Assembly: GCF_009870125.1 (NCBI RefSeq)
Contig: NC_046681.1
Span: 16,381,001 to 16,445,000 of the forward strand
Direction of reading: 5' to 3'
DNA: 64,000 nt
From: Drosophila pseudoobscura
Lineage: Eukaryota > Arthropoda > Insecta > Diptera > Drosophilidae
Shown: in pieces, positions 21,208 through 34,200 of the stretch
Numbering within the stretch: position 1 is the stretch's first letter
Layout of the letters: each line of letters opens with the position of its first letter
Made by a program: the position numbers and the translations under genes
The notes under the pieces: generated by a model
What the model saw: only the letters and a program-made list of their open reading frames with translations
What the model was told of the DNA's origin: nothing
Database searches by the model: none

Positions 21208-21300
21208 TTGTCTTTTGGAACTTCACTAGATTTGACACTTGAAAAACTTAATATACTTTCTTATTGTTTAATTTGCTAATTTATCTCCGCTTGTCCCGAC
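21208..21300 (-). other. candidate 5' UTR exon of the long KCMF1-like gene
   Basis: A strong donor (GTAAGTATGG reading down from 21207) ends an A-rich, ATG-poor segment. The matching acceptor lies immediately before the start codon at 20475, giving an intron of about 730 bases. The upstream limit is a guess; no clear core promoter was identified. Confidence 0.5.
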
Positions 21301-24300
21301 TCCAATGACAAGCAAGTCGGACGACAGCGAAAGAAGTCGATCCACAAAGTGCAAAACGAGCTGTAAGACGCAAGAATAATCGAATTGGCCGCCCGAATAG
21401 AGGGTACCTGTGCTTTTCCTCTGTAAAAAACGGCTTCTCCGGCAAGACGCGCTCACAGATATTATGAGAAAAATATTTGCTAAATATGAATGTAAAATTT
21501 AACAAGACGCGCTTAGATATTATGACACAAAATTTGATCAGAAAGGAAAATCAAATTGACAAAAATTCAATAAGACGACGATACCAAAATGATTTTCATT
21601 AAAATTGATTTAAACTTTATTTCGCCTACTGACGCGAACGGTGCAGCGCAGTGGGCAGTGTGACCGTACTAGTACACGAGTTATTCGATTAATCGGTTCT
21701 TCTGGGAGACAAGCAACGGTGACAAGCACAGACATGTTTGGTTTTTGTCTACAGTAATTCGAATAAGCAAGGAAGCACCATTTTGTATCCGACATATTGT
21801 ATAGATAATTGTGGGTATTCCAGATCTAGTCCGCCTGCATGTTTTTATACAAAAGATTTACTCGGCTTTGGGAATCGTAGCTATCGTAGGAAAAAGCTAC
21901 ACTAGGGATACGTCATTGATTAGAAGCTTTTGCAGCACTAGGGGCCCAATGGTGGCAAAAAGGTGCGGAAGATTCGATTTTGTGATCATTTGATGCTTTC
22001 TGTTCCTGTTTACCTGACTTGGATCAAATATGGCGGGACCTCAAACTCTTTTTAGCGCGGGTTTGTTCGTGGGGCAAGGAGTGGTCGTCGCTTGTGCTTA
22101 TTTTTTGGACCCCAGGGCTTGTTAACGCCACACCCAAGCTGTTCTTGGCCGCAGGACCCAACTAAAAACTCTCATTAACATAATAAGCATCATTATACAA
22201 ATTTAAAGCAGCGTAAAATGCATCCACATACCCGAACACACCACACCACACAGCATTTGACCTCAATTAAAATATTTTACTAAAAGAGAGAGAGAGTTTT
22301 GCCAACTTGCATTTTATGTGCTCGTACTTAATGTAGACCACCCCCGCCCCCTCTTTGGAGGCACTGCTGCAATAAAAAGAGCCGTTGACATTTCACGCTT
22401 TTAATTAAAAATCCTGGCCAACAATTTGTGCTAAATGAAATCAAGAAGGACGGACCTCTGCCGCCTAAGGTTCCCTATGTGGGGGGCACCCACAAAAATT
22501 TGCTATAAATCTGACATGATTTTAATTGGAACGACATGATAAAGTGTTGATAGCCGCCTGGCCGTATGCTCGCCTTAATAAACTCCCACAATGAACCTCA
22601 TTCGAAAGGGGGGGGGGGGGGGGGGGGGGGGGAGGGGCGGGGAATATCTCTCGAAAATCCTGCTTATGACAGTCGAGAGCTGAAGGAAGCCATTTATCAG
22701 ACCCCAAAAAAGCAGGCGGCAGGCGGCAGGCAGCACATCTGCAGACTCTGCAAAATAAATGTCAAAAGGGCCACCACCCCAGCACCCCACCACCCCACAT
22801 AGTATAAAGCCATGCCGTCAGAGATAGTCAATCACACATCACACAGAATCGGGGACTAAGGAGGAAGTACAGCTCGGCCCGAAAGGCAACTTAATGACTG
22901 TGTCGCCGGGGATTGCTGGCGGTTTTGTGGAAGTTAATTGAATGACTAACGTGTTTGTCTTCATTAATTAATTGCTGGGCAACATTTTCGGTGATTTCGT
23001 AAGGGCTACAATTAGGAGGTAGGGAAAGGGTCGATAAGTCGATATTCAAGTGGTGTTCCGGTGTTAGCCGATGGTAGATGATATCTTTCTATAGAAACAC
23101 AGCAAATATCAAACCCAGATCTCTATTTGTGCCCCCCGATCGGGATGATTGTCGGTGCAGCAAAAAAAGAGATCCAAATAACACACTCCATGAATACCAA
23201 AAAAATTCATTCATTTTACCGTTTTGGGGCGGAAAAAATTGGTGAAAAAATTGCCACCATTTATGTTGCATATTTTTGACTGTTTCAAACTTCTGGCTGT
23301 CTTTTTCGTGGATATTTTAGTGGCATATCCAATTATGTTTTCCATTTTGGAGTTTTTGTGCTCCCATTCACTTAGCCAAATGAAGTGAAATAGCCAAAAT
23401 CCAATTATGGCCATTCGCCTTTTGCCTTGCACAGCATATTCAAAAGTTGTCTAAAAAATACTGCATATACTCGTACCCCTCCTCGTACTCCTCCTCGCAC
23501 TCCTCCTCGCACTCTTCCTCGTACTCCTCCTCGTAAGTTGGCTTTACATTCTTGTTGAAGACTTTTACCCGCTGGAAGCACTCCAAAAACTTTTGCTTAA
23601 AATGTTCCATTTCGAGCATAAAAACTTTTGGCCCCAACAAGGGTACACACACGCACACACACACACGCACACCAGAGAACACCAGAGGACAGATGGGAAA
23701 CATTTTCAATAATTATCACACCCAGTCGCAAAGAATGGCAAAGACACGAAAAATAGAGTCCCCAAAAGAAGCGGAGGGGGGAAAAGCCCCATAAGAGCCT
23801 CGTCTGTTGCCTTTTACTTAATATTCATAAAAGCATTTTAATTTCCATTTAATTAAATTATTTGTATGACTCAGCAGTTGATGCTATTGCGGGGGCCAAG
23901 GAGGTGTTGTCCTGCGCTGCTGCAGGGCGTGCTCCCTCTCTCTCTGTCTCTCTCTCTCTCTCTTGTGGTCTTTGTTTTTGCTGGAGAATGTGTCAAGGCA
24001 GCAACTTTGATGACAGTGCCATGCATGTTCAATTAACAGTTTTTTCCGCTGGGCTGGCAAGACTTTAATGGAAACCATTTTCATATATGCATCAGGAAAA
24101 TGGGCAAAGAAACAATTAAGGATAGAAATTGTGCCCTCCCCGACAGGGAAGGGAAGAAGGTGGCTCTTTCGGCTATAGTTTCTAGACTGGAATATTTGTT
24201 TAATTGCAATGATATTCGGTAAACAGTTGGGTTAGGTTAGGCCACTATGGCCCTCAGTTATCCGGATACGGGGGTAGGGGGTTTGAACCATCGCGGGAGT

Positions 24301-24437
24301 GTTCAGGTGGTTTTAAAGTCCCCGAGAATCGAGGTGTTTTTAGCACAGGCCAGCAGTTCCTGTGGTCTTCAGGGGTACCCAGCTTGAAGTTCTCACATCA
24401 AAGTTTTCCACGATAAAGAGCTCCAAAGTTTACTTAC
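21301..24437. other. non-coding stretch, no gene seen
   Basis: It contains a CA tract, TC runs (about 23936-23962), a GAG/CTC-type repeat at 23475-23535 and a poly-G run. Frames here are short or repeat-based. It is interpreted as part of the long stai intron. Confidence 0.5.
22608..22637 (+). repeat. poly-G run
   Basis: About 25 consecutive G, then A and GGGG. This length is rare in fly DNA and is a possible G-quadruplex or assembly trouble spot. Confidence 0.95.
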
Positions 24438-24465
24438 AATTCAAATGCAAATGGATGGCCACCAT
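24438..24465 (-). CDS. stai: candidate alternative first coding exon of stai (MVAIHLHLN)
   Basis: An ATG at 24465-24463 (context CACAATGG) opens nine codons and one extra base, ending at a good donor (GTAAGTA, 24437-24431). That extra base completes the phase of the first stathmin core exon, giving MVAIHLHLN-S-TEIRCQ and a 257-residue protein. The evidence is a start, a donor and a matching phase only; nine codons cannot be identified by content. It could equally be a chance match. Confidence 0.3.
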
Positions 24466-24884
24466 TGTGAATCGCAGACTCCAAGCTCCAAACTCCAGAC
24501 ACAGACACAAACACAAACCGAATCGAATCGAATTGAACTTGATAAATTGCTGAAATAATCCTTGGCTCTGTTATTTTTTTGTTGCAAGTTGTTGACTCGC
24601 AGGAATTCGCTAAACAACTGAACGGACAGTCTGCTAACGGAGTGACTCTGTGGGACTGCGACTGCGACTGCGACTAGGACTGTGATGATGGCCCAAGCCC
24701 AAGCCCAAGCCCAAGCTACAAGCGACACAGAAATGTTGGACAGGCACAATCATGCACACACACACACACACGAGTGTAGTGCCGTTAGCTTTGAGCGAAA
24801 TGTAGTTTTAATTTTTGTCGTGTAGCATACTTTTTGGCATGTGCTGCCGGCGCGCCGTTAGTCGCCGGCGACAGTCGTCTGGCT

Positions 24885-24887
<3 letters not shown>

Positions 24888-24940
<53 letters not shown>
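24888..24940 (+). repeat. (CT)n microsatellite
   Basis: A pure CT dinucleotide tract of about 53 bases, which reads GAGA on the minus strand. It lies about 430 bases upstream of the 24.44-kb candidate exon, so GAGA-factor binding at a promoter is conceivable, but such tracts are also common neutral repeats. Confidence 0.95.
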
Positions 24941-24944
<4 letters not shown>

Positions 24945-26545
24945 CCTTGTCGATTTGTGCGGCTTAATTGCTTTCGTTTGCAGGTCGAGGCGGTTCCAAA
25001 ACAGCTGATGATTCAGGCACACTCAAAGAGCGAGACAGAAAGAGAGTTGCAGCTGTTATTCGAGTGAGAATAACAGTTGCCTTGAGTCGTCAGCTGTTGG
25101 TTCGAGTGATCTCGTTGTGAATGGCAATTCGGTGGCAAGGTGAACGCCCTCTTCTAGCACGTAACCGTACGGTGAATTCAGTTATGTTACGGAATGGTAC
25201 GAATCTACCAGCGAGTACGCCGCACAAGGAACTCGTCATTGATTTACTGCGACAACAATTCAATAAGCTCAAATGTTCTGAGAAAAGAAGGCTGAAGACG
25301 AAAGCGGTGCAACAATAGCTTTCATTGTTCCTCACAGATCCAATAGATCCAACAAAAAATACAATTCCCCCACACTGCAATCCAAAAAGGAGCAATTTTT
25401 TGGCGGATCTGTTCACGGAAAACACTTGCTTCGCTGCGTAACTCCCTCACAGAATCCAGCATCCCCATGATGACAAAGCAACACCCACACAAAGGAAAAA
25501 CTTTGATCGAAGAGTCCCAAAACTCATGCATTGAATATTCCACTACAGAGGTAGCTCGAACTCCCAGAACCATGAATGTTTCATGGTGCCCCACAGAATG
25601 CAAGAACGCACCTTCGGAGCCGGCACTCGATCCACACGCTCTTTGGAAGAACCACCACTCGATCACTATATCGATGTCGGAGGCTTACAAACAAATCAAA
25701 TTTATCTCTTTCGCCAACTCTCCAATAGCCTCACCGATACGATGCGCTTTATTTTCGAATTTTTGAGAGAAAGGTATTTCAGAGGATTTCCTCTGGGAAT
25801 GCCCAGTACGGTCCTTGGATTCTCCATGGGTGGTGGGTAATCCTTGAGGGTCTGGCTCGTCAACCTTCCCCACCATTTCGTGCAGTGTACTCTGCTCGAG
25901 GGCAAGAAACTGCTCGCTCAATAAGACCCCTATTAAGCTCAGGCTCAACAACAGACCATCGGGACGATGGAAAAACGATGGAAAGCCCAAACATAAACCG
26001 CATTTCATTTTCAAATGCCACGCCCAGCCACAGCAGCGGTGGCGCGGTGGGGGGAGGGGGGAGGGGGGCTACCTCTGTTGCCATTTTCCTCAGAAAAATA
26101 CTGAAAAATCGAGCACGTGACTCGCTCGACAGGCAGGCACTTTGGCATTGATTGGCCCCCAAATGCCACCGCCATCGCCATCGCCATCGAGGGTCGACGG
26201 TACGAGGGCCACATGTCGCCAACGACGAAAGTCTGCGGGCTGGAAAAAGAAACTACTGCCAGGAGAAACTACTGCCGCCGCCACTGAAAGCTGCTCAGAG
26301 CCCAACAACAGCAAAAACCAGAAACGGGGCTAAAAGAAAAGCGGCATTGCAGCTGCTCCTGCCTCTGATGTAGTTGTAGTTTTAATGGTTTTCCCTGGAG
26401 CCAGCCAGCCAGCCGCCGCTCGAGTCGAGCAGAAGCAAACGATGATGATTCATCGAGGCTCAGTCTTTGAGCACTTTCCTCTCCCCCCCTCCCCCACCTC
26501 CTCGCCGGGTGCAAATTGGCCAACTTGTGGGCTTAAGGTGAAGAA

Positions 26546-26590
26546 ACTTACCTGCAAAGAGAAAAGGAAAATAAAACAGCAATTAGTAAG
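26546..26590 (-). promoter_or_regulatory. recursive splice site (zero-length exon) in a long minus-strand intron
   Basis: Read on the minus strand, a CTAAT branch point is followed by a long pyrimidine tract, then CTCTTTGCAG directly joined to GTAAGTTTC. This is the fly ratchet-point layout, an acceptor and a perfect donor back to back. The junction is between 26552 and 26551. It would let a long intron be removed in steps. The most likely host is stai, whose core exons lie downstream on this strand. Confidence 0.75.
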
Positions 26591-29500
26591 AGAAATTGTG
26601 GTGAAAATTTCTAGAGGGGGAGATAGGCACAATTTATGGATTAATCTGTGGTACAAAAGATAGCAGACCAGCGGGAAGATAGTCCTGCCACTTCCACTGC
26701 ATAGAACATCATTTACATAAGTACAGATACAGATACAGCGACAGCGACAGCTGCTTTTGTAATTCTGTTGGCATTTAGTTTCCACACAGATGTCGCGCCC
26801 GTGTGTCCCCTCCACGTTGCCCCTTGCCTCTCCCTCCCCTCTCTCTGATAATAATGAAAACTTTGGGACCACTACAGCGGCCGACAGTTGTTGCAAGTAG
26901 ATAAGTGAGAAATGCAGACGAACAGGGATAAAAAGAAGGAAAACACCTTCAAAAAGTTACTCTGCCGAAGCGACCGACTGTAGCTTTTTTTCGGGCTGTT
27001 TTTGGAGTGGTTCCTGTGACGGACACAGCAGACTTTTCTAGGCGCTTTTTTATTTGTTGCCACACTTGGGAGCTAGGAGTGTGGCAGTTGCTTTTTGTTG
27101 CAACTAGATGTAGATCCTTCAAAAGCTGTGTTGAAAGTTCTTTTTTGGGGTGCCCCAGGTCGTTGACTTCTCCGCGTTTAAGGGAGGATTCTGTGGATGT
27201 TTCTAGGGAGAAGTATGTCTCTTCTTTATGAAAAATACTCTCGTTAATCTAAATATCAAACTATCTCTGTTACTGGTTTCCCTCCTCAAGCGTCTACAGG
27301 TAATCCTTAGCCTCTCTCTCTGCTTTCTCCTTTCAGTCCGTAAGACGCTTAGCCACCTGCTTCGGCTGCTTCTTTTCGTCTGCTTTCTGTTATCCTTGAG
27401 GCCCAGACTAGGGCGCCACTAAGTCCTGCCACTATCTGGCCTTACTATTCCACATTTTCCGTCGTTTCTGCTTCACACTTCTTGGGTCCTGTGTCGCTCC
27501 CCTGTTCCCTGCGATTACATAAGTAAATGCCGGCAGCACGTGCCCGGCTATGCCTCCTGCCTCCTGCCTCTTGCCGCTGCCTCTGCCTCTGCCACTGCAC
27601 CTCCGTCTGTGTTTGTTTCTGTGACTCAATGAAGCCCAAAGGAAGCCTTGGCCCAGACCACGCCGTGCGCTTCGGGCGCCCGCCCACTTGAGTTGTTGCA
27701 TTATATACCTTATATTCTGCTCGGATATGTATGTATCTGTATCCATTCGTCTGCAGTGACGTGACGTGTTTACTTTATGCAAAAAAAAAACGGTGCAAAA
27801 TGCAGAAGAAAAGTCAGAGCCGGAAAAAAGTGACGCCCCAAAAAGTTTGCCCCAAGTTTTTCTCCGTTGGCCAATGCAGTTTATCACCTTGGAAATGCGG
27901 CTAAATGACTGCAAAAACACACACACACACACACACACCACTGAAACAGCAAGCAATGTCCCTATGTACACATCGGTATATATGTACAGTGGGTATGTAC
28001 AGTGGGGAGTATATGGGGTGCTCTATGTGGAAAAGGCTACTGCACTATTGATTTTTTGATAGTTATGACTAGTTTTTTACGTTTTTTTGGTTTGGTTTTT
28101 ATGTTTGCTTTATTTATTTTTTGGTTCGTTTCATTTTGCTGAGTTTTTTGTTTGGTTTTGAGTTGTATTTTTGCCTCTTTTTTGTGGATTTCAAGCGGTG
28201 GCAGGTGAGGGGTCATTTGATATTAGCAAAAGTCAAGTCAAAAGTCAGAGGCCTCCAGGGGTGAAAAGAGGTTGCATTTAAATGGGAACAAATGGGAAAA
28301 GGAAAAACAATATATTAAGGAAAATATACTTTGATGAAACCAAAAAATTATTCAGAAAAATAGTGATACATATTTTAATAAATTAATTCTTATAAAAAGG
28401 AATTTCTATAGAGAACATAAAGGTCTGTAAAAATACTCAATTATTGATAAATATAGTTCTTGTTTAAATTGCAATTTAATATACAAAAAAAGTTATTAAT
28501 TATTAATTTATAAAATTGTAAAGAATTAATTCTGAATTAAAATGTGTAGTGAAGCCAAAGCATTAAATATGCCAAATAAAATAATTAAATTAAACCAGAT
28601 GAAGTTTTGTTTGGTTTTGAAAATGGTTTAAATGTCTGGCAATCCAGTTTTTGGTTATTTTCGTAGTGCTACGCCTAGAAAAGACTCTAGAACTCGGGAA
28701 AACCCCCTTGTTTTTTTGTTTAATAGACTTTTCAGATCCGAATATAAATTCATATCAATTATACAATCATATCTCCCACCAAAATATAGTTTTTACTGTT
28801 TTTGTTTTAACTGAAATCCCAAACTTAATTTGTGGACTTTGGAAAACTCTGAGCTGAGTAAAACTCGCAAAGTAAACGGAAAGTGTAAAAGAATCACATA
28901 CATACTCGTAAAACTCGTTTCGGCTGAGAATTCATTTTCATTTCGAAGGCTTAACCCATTTATGGCCAAGTTATTTGCTCAAAGCATTTATTCAGTGCAA
29001 AAAGTTGCCTTTTAAAGAGAGCTCGAAAAAGTGAAAAGAAAAGAAAAGCCAGCCTCCAGGCAGAGGCTGAGAATTATTAATGGAGGAGTGCGCGCCCTGC
29101 GGTGCGGGAGGGAATAAGGGGGGAAGGCTCCTCCATTCAGTGCCCTGCAGTACACCACTTAATACAGTCGACTATTGACAGCAATTGAGGCGCTGCTGCC
29201 CTGCTCCTAATACGCGGCTCAAAGGGGGGTTGGGCGGGGGTGGGGAGTGGAGTTCATTTGAAGAGGTAAGCATTTTCCAGGCGAACAGGCAGCATCCCGC
29301 ACCCCCCAGCCCCCAGAAGAGGGCGCGCCCGCTCGCTTGCCTTCACATTTAATGAAAAGCGAAAAGCGAGCATGAAAATGGCTTCATTTTAAAGCCTTAA
29401 AGTGGGTATCGCCTGCTGTTGAACGATCATTTTGTAACCGAAGTTCATTTACTGTGGTTACATTTTCCATTTCACAGAATTTTCATCGGTTTTTGGTAGA

Positions 29501-31260
29501 TTTTACCCGAAAATTAAGCAAAAGGTTTCTTTAGCCACACCCATTTATACCCTAGAAAGCAGCAGCGACCCCTGCGCACTAGCATCAACATCAGCTAATT
29601 AGCGTTGCCAGAAGAGGGGCGGCATGGGGCATGGGGCGTCCACAAAGAAAACCACCAGTTTGGTGGCCGCCAAGATAAACAAAGCCAAAGGAAATCCCCC
29701 AATTCAAGCCAGAAAATAAGGAGGAAAAGCCAGAAGAGAAGAAGGAGCATAGCATCACCTCTAGCGAGAGAGAGAGAGGGGGTGAGGGGGAGAGAGGGGG
29801 AGAACATAGTGCACAAAGAGCCCAAACAATAACCAAAACGGAAGGCGAAATAACAAAAGTGAAAAGTGCAAAAAGGGGGGAAGTTTATTATTATTTGCAA
29901 CAGTTAACATTTAAAACAAAAGCTGCAACAGCAACAAAGAAGCCCGCAGCAACTGCAGCTTCCCCACATGCCCCAAAACAGTATGCGTTGCACGGTTGCA
30001 CGGTTGCAAGGCGTGGTTGAGGTCCCTCCTCCCGCATTGGGCCAGGCAGCAGATGAGTTCATCAAGATATTCCCCTATTTTTATGTTTTTTTTTATTTTC
30101 TTTCAAGCGTATCCTGCCGATGTTTAGATGTTTGCTAAAATCAGAAGATAATCAGGAGATCCAGTTGCTATTTTCATGTGTATCCATTGTATTTGGCTAA
30201 CACCTTTGTTCTAGAGTATTTTGCGACCATTCGGCCTTTAAAATGTCCTAAAATACATCGATATCAATAGGCAAAAATAATATTTCTGATGGAACAATTT
30301 TTGTAATAAAATATATTTTTTTTAGTCAAGGTTTTTTTGAGTACAAAAAATTAAAAAACATTTAATGTATTATGAATGAATTTTTTATGAATATAAATAA
30401 ATATGGCAAGTTTTTTTTTTTTATTAAAAAAAATATTGTTTTCTAATATTTTTTTTAGAGGTAGTGTTTATACCTGGACGACGCCTAATTTATGCACAAA
30501 CATTTTATACAAGCATAATATAGAAACACAGCAAACAATTTTTTTTCGACTTTTCCTGAGTTTTTGTGGTAAAAATTTTGAAGAAAAAAAACCCCAACAA
30601 AATTAATACATTTCACATTTTAAATCTTAATTTTTTTCAGGCCTACAAAGTGCACAGGACCAATTTATTTATCAGCTTTTTAAATTTGCGAAATTCAATA
30701 CAACCAAAAGTATGTAAAAAAATTATTACCTTTAAAAAAATTTATTTTTTTTAAAGAAACATTTTTTATTTTATTAAAAAAAACACTTATTTATTTTTAT
30801 TAATAAATAATATAAAATTCATTAATAATTTATTAAGAATTTTCAAAATCGATGCGCAAAAGTAGATTTGGTAAAGTAAAAATTCTATTGCACGGTGCAT
30901 CCAGAAGATATAAGAATAGAACCGGCTTGAGCACTTGAACATCTTGAGAATAGCATAAATAAATAAATTTCATAGCACCGCAAAGAGGAAACCTTTCAAG
31001 GGATACCTTCCAAACCTCTTCGGGGGACATTATTTGTTCTGTTTAAGGAGCATCCCCTAGTCGAGCAATGGACTAAAGATCTCCCACTTCTATTTAATTT
31101 AAATGCAATTCAACAAAAAGTACTCCTCTCCTGATGAATGGGCGGCACCCACATATGGGGGACCGAAACCCCATGAAAGAACGAGCCAAAAAGAAAGGCA
31201 AATAAAAAGTGGGTAGGGGGAGGGGGGAGGGGTGGAGCAGAGACGAAGGCAAACACTTAC
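26591..31260. other. non-coding stretch, no gene seen
   Basis: 4.7 kb without supported exons. Contents are a CA tract (about 27910-27938), AT-rich sequence at 28300-28620 and 30280-30830, and G-rich runs near 29230. It is interpreted as stai intron. Confidence 0.5.
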
Positions 31261-31285
31261 GGGCGCTTAATGAAGGAAACGGCAT
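31261..31285 (-). CDS. stai: candidate alternative first coding exon of stai (MPFPSLSA)
   Basis: An ATG at 31285-31283 opens eight codons and one base, ending at donor GTAAGTG (31260-31254). The phase again matches the stathmin core exon (MPFPSLSA-P-TEIRCQ, 256 residues). The ATG context (TTTTATG) is weak. The same exon also has an open, ATG-less frame in a different phase. Support is low and rests on donor and phase. Confidence 0.22.
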
Positions 31286-34200
31286 AAAAGCCGCCGTCTA
31301 AGTAGATGTTGTTGCTGCTGCTGCTGCTGCCTTGTGCAACAAACGGAAGTACAAAGAACAGCAGCAGCAACAGCAACAGCAACAACAACAAGGGGAAGAA
31401 ACAAAAACAAGAGCAAATATTATGAGAATTGAAGGCATTTCACCAGTGCCAACGCCTGCAGAATAGAAACTTAATTTTTGCTGAATGTGTCGCCGGTTTT
31501 TAGGGTTTGGACTGATAAACAACAAAGGAGGGGAAACAATTACTGGGTTGACTATGGTGGATGGTTTTATGGGAGGGGCAGGGGGGGTGGGGGACAAACA
31601 AGAGCAGAAATGTTGCTAATTTAGCGTCAAATGTGAAAGAGAGAAAGAAATGAAAGTAAATGTACATGAGCATAGGAGAAAAGGACTAATAACACGGTGA
31701 TTCTGTGTAGAGATGGTCTTTGTGTTTGAGAAGAGATATGGGAATCTGTTTAAACTGGGGAGGGAATCGTCTTCAAGGGCTTTGGAGCCCTAGAGAGATA
31801 GGTTATCCGTATGCAGGAGAAGGGTTTCTCTGGTTTCTCTCAATCCCTCTCATTAAAGAACACTGCTACCATCAATTTTTCACTCTCAACCATTAATCCC
31901 AAGGAACTTTGTTGCTTTGCAGTTAATCAGGCAGACAAATTCAACGAGATCTGCACCAGACAGACGCCCCATAATGCAGCAGTACCTCCCACCCCGCTGG
32001 CAGCACAATTTGGTGGCAAGTTTAAAATTATCTCTAGGACAACGAGGACTATCCAGACAACGAGGACATTTTGATGCCCCGGCTGGCCGGCTGGCCGGCC
32101 GCCCGGCAGTTTGTGTGTGTCTCTGGCAGGGATGTTGGCCGGCCAGCCATGTTGTCAGTGGAAATGTCAGTGACATTTTTAGCGTCCGATGCAGACGAAG
32201 GCGGTGACTACAACGGGAGTAGATGTGCTGCGACTGAAGCTGTAGCTGCTGCAGTTGTCGTAACTGTTGTCTAGTTTGTATCACTGCACTGAGCGAAAAA
32301 AGAAACAAATTTTCTTCAACTACATTGAATTCTACTTGAAGTGACATTCTACTTTACATTCTACTTGATTTGGTTACACGAATACACCTACAATACACGG
32401 GCACTTTAGCAGCCCTCCACTCATGCAAAACAGAGCGAGAGAGCAACAGAAACGAATGCCTTTTCCCGCTGCGATGGGAGTAAGCAATTTGGAAAGAGAA
32501 GCAGATTGAGCAGCATGGAATAAACGAACACCCAAGCCGACTGCGCCGCTGCAGCGATGCGTCGGAGCTTCGTGCGTCGTAGCCTCGCAATGGTCTTGCG
32601 GTCGGGTGAGAATCGTCGTGTGTTTGAGAACAACAACAAATGCAGCGAAGCAGAAAAGATTCTGGTGAAAAGGAGACAAGACGAGATCGGTGAAGCTTCC
32701 TGGAAGCTTTCGTCCTCCTTCTCCCTTGTTTCTATAGCTTTGCACTTACCGTTTTCTCAGTGTAGATATATGTTTTTCCCTCCCGGCTCTTACCCACGGG
32801 CTGCTGGCTGCTGGCTGCTGCCGTTGCATTGAATGCATCTGCAGTTTACATCCGTTTTAATATTGTCGCTTGTTGGTTGTTTGCTTCCAGCGATAAACAT
32901 GAACCAAAATGGTCGACTAACTGTTAGCCATGTTCCCCTCTCTCCCTCTCCCCATCCCTCTCTCCTTCTGGCTTTCTATCTCTTAATGCACCCACATCCG
33001 CTTTAGAATGACAACCGACAAACGTCATCTAAAATGTAAGGGGAAACAATGAAATTTTGTTGCCATTTTCCCCATTTTCCATTTCCCACAGGCCATTGGG
33101 GGTGGGGGGGCCTGTGGTGTAGTTTTGTGTTTGTCGAGGAATTCCACGGCATTCTGTTCTGGGTTCTGCGATCTGCTTTGTTACGATTTCTGTTTTGGCA
33201 TTATTATGGCACGTAAATGTCCGCTGAATAAAATGCATTTGTTGCCACCGGAAAAATGACGACAAGAAAAACATAGAGAAAATTAATATGCAAAAGGAGA
33301 CCCCCGTGGAAGCGACATGTGCAAATCATCGCTTAGGAGGGTAGGGTGTCATTTCCAATTACCATAACATAAATCTCTTTTAGCGGAATTCTTTCGCTAT
33401 TGTATCCACAATTATCTTTAATCTTCGTTGGCATCACAATGCTTTGCCTGTCATATGATCTTCCTATAAGTCTTCTCCATCAAAACCACAAAACTTCTCC
33501 CCTATACAACCCCAAAGCATTGCATGCCGAAAGCTTTTTTCCCTTTCTTGCTCGTAAAAACAAATACCAAACGGCGAAGCGTCATTAACCAAAAAGGCAT
33601 ACGAAGACTTGGCTTTAGTTGCTTTCGATGCGATTCGTAATTAATACTAAATATATTATTGATTTTTGGTTGGCCCTTAACCAAAGCTAGTGGCTCGCCC
33701 TTCTACAAATAGAGAGAGAAAGAGAGAGAGAACGAACCAGTCGAAGGCAAACAGAGTGCCTGGCAACCCCACAAAAGTCGGTGCCTGAATATATCTATAT
33801 GAGTATAACGTAGACAGAACTAGTGTTTGTTTGTTTGCACGTTTTTGCCTGCCTGGTACACGATATTCCCAGGGGTGCAGTGCAGAAGATGTGTATCAAA
33901 AAGGGGCTCCCAGAAGATGGACGTGAAAGGGAGTACCGAGTGGTAGGGAGAGTAATACGGGGAACAAGAATCAATGAAAGCCCTTATGCCCAAAGAAAAG
34001 TATTCTTTTCTACAGCTTAAGACACCTATAGATCCCCTATTTTATCCGCTACTTTCCAGAGACCGGAGAAGAATATCCTTATATTTTAGGGTAATTTTCT
34101 AATGCTATAAATCTTTTCGTAAGTGCATTTATATGTTTCAAGAAAAGTACTCCTCGTATCAGAAAAGTGTCAACATAAACACTCGAAAGGTGAGTGCACT

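Noticed and set aside
23440..23709. Minus-strand 89-codon frame with a Glu/Tyr-rich end
   Set aside because: The acidic run is a translated CTC-type repeat and the upstream part includes a CA tract; no splice or homology support.
25121..25318. Plus-strand 65-codon frame with balanced composition
   Set aside because: Plausible-looking but without introns, motif or neighbour support, and antisense to the probable stai intron.
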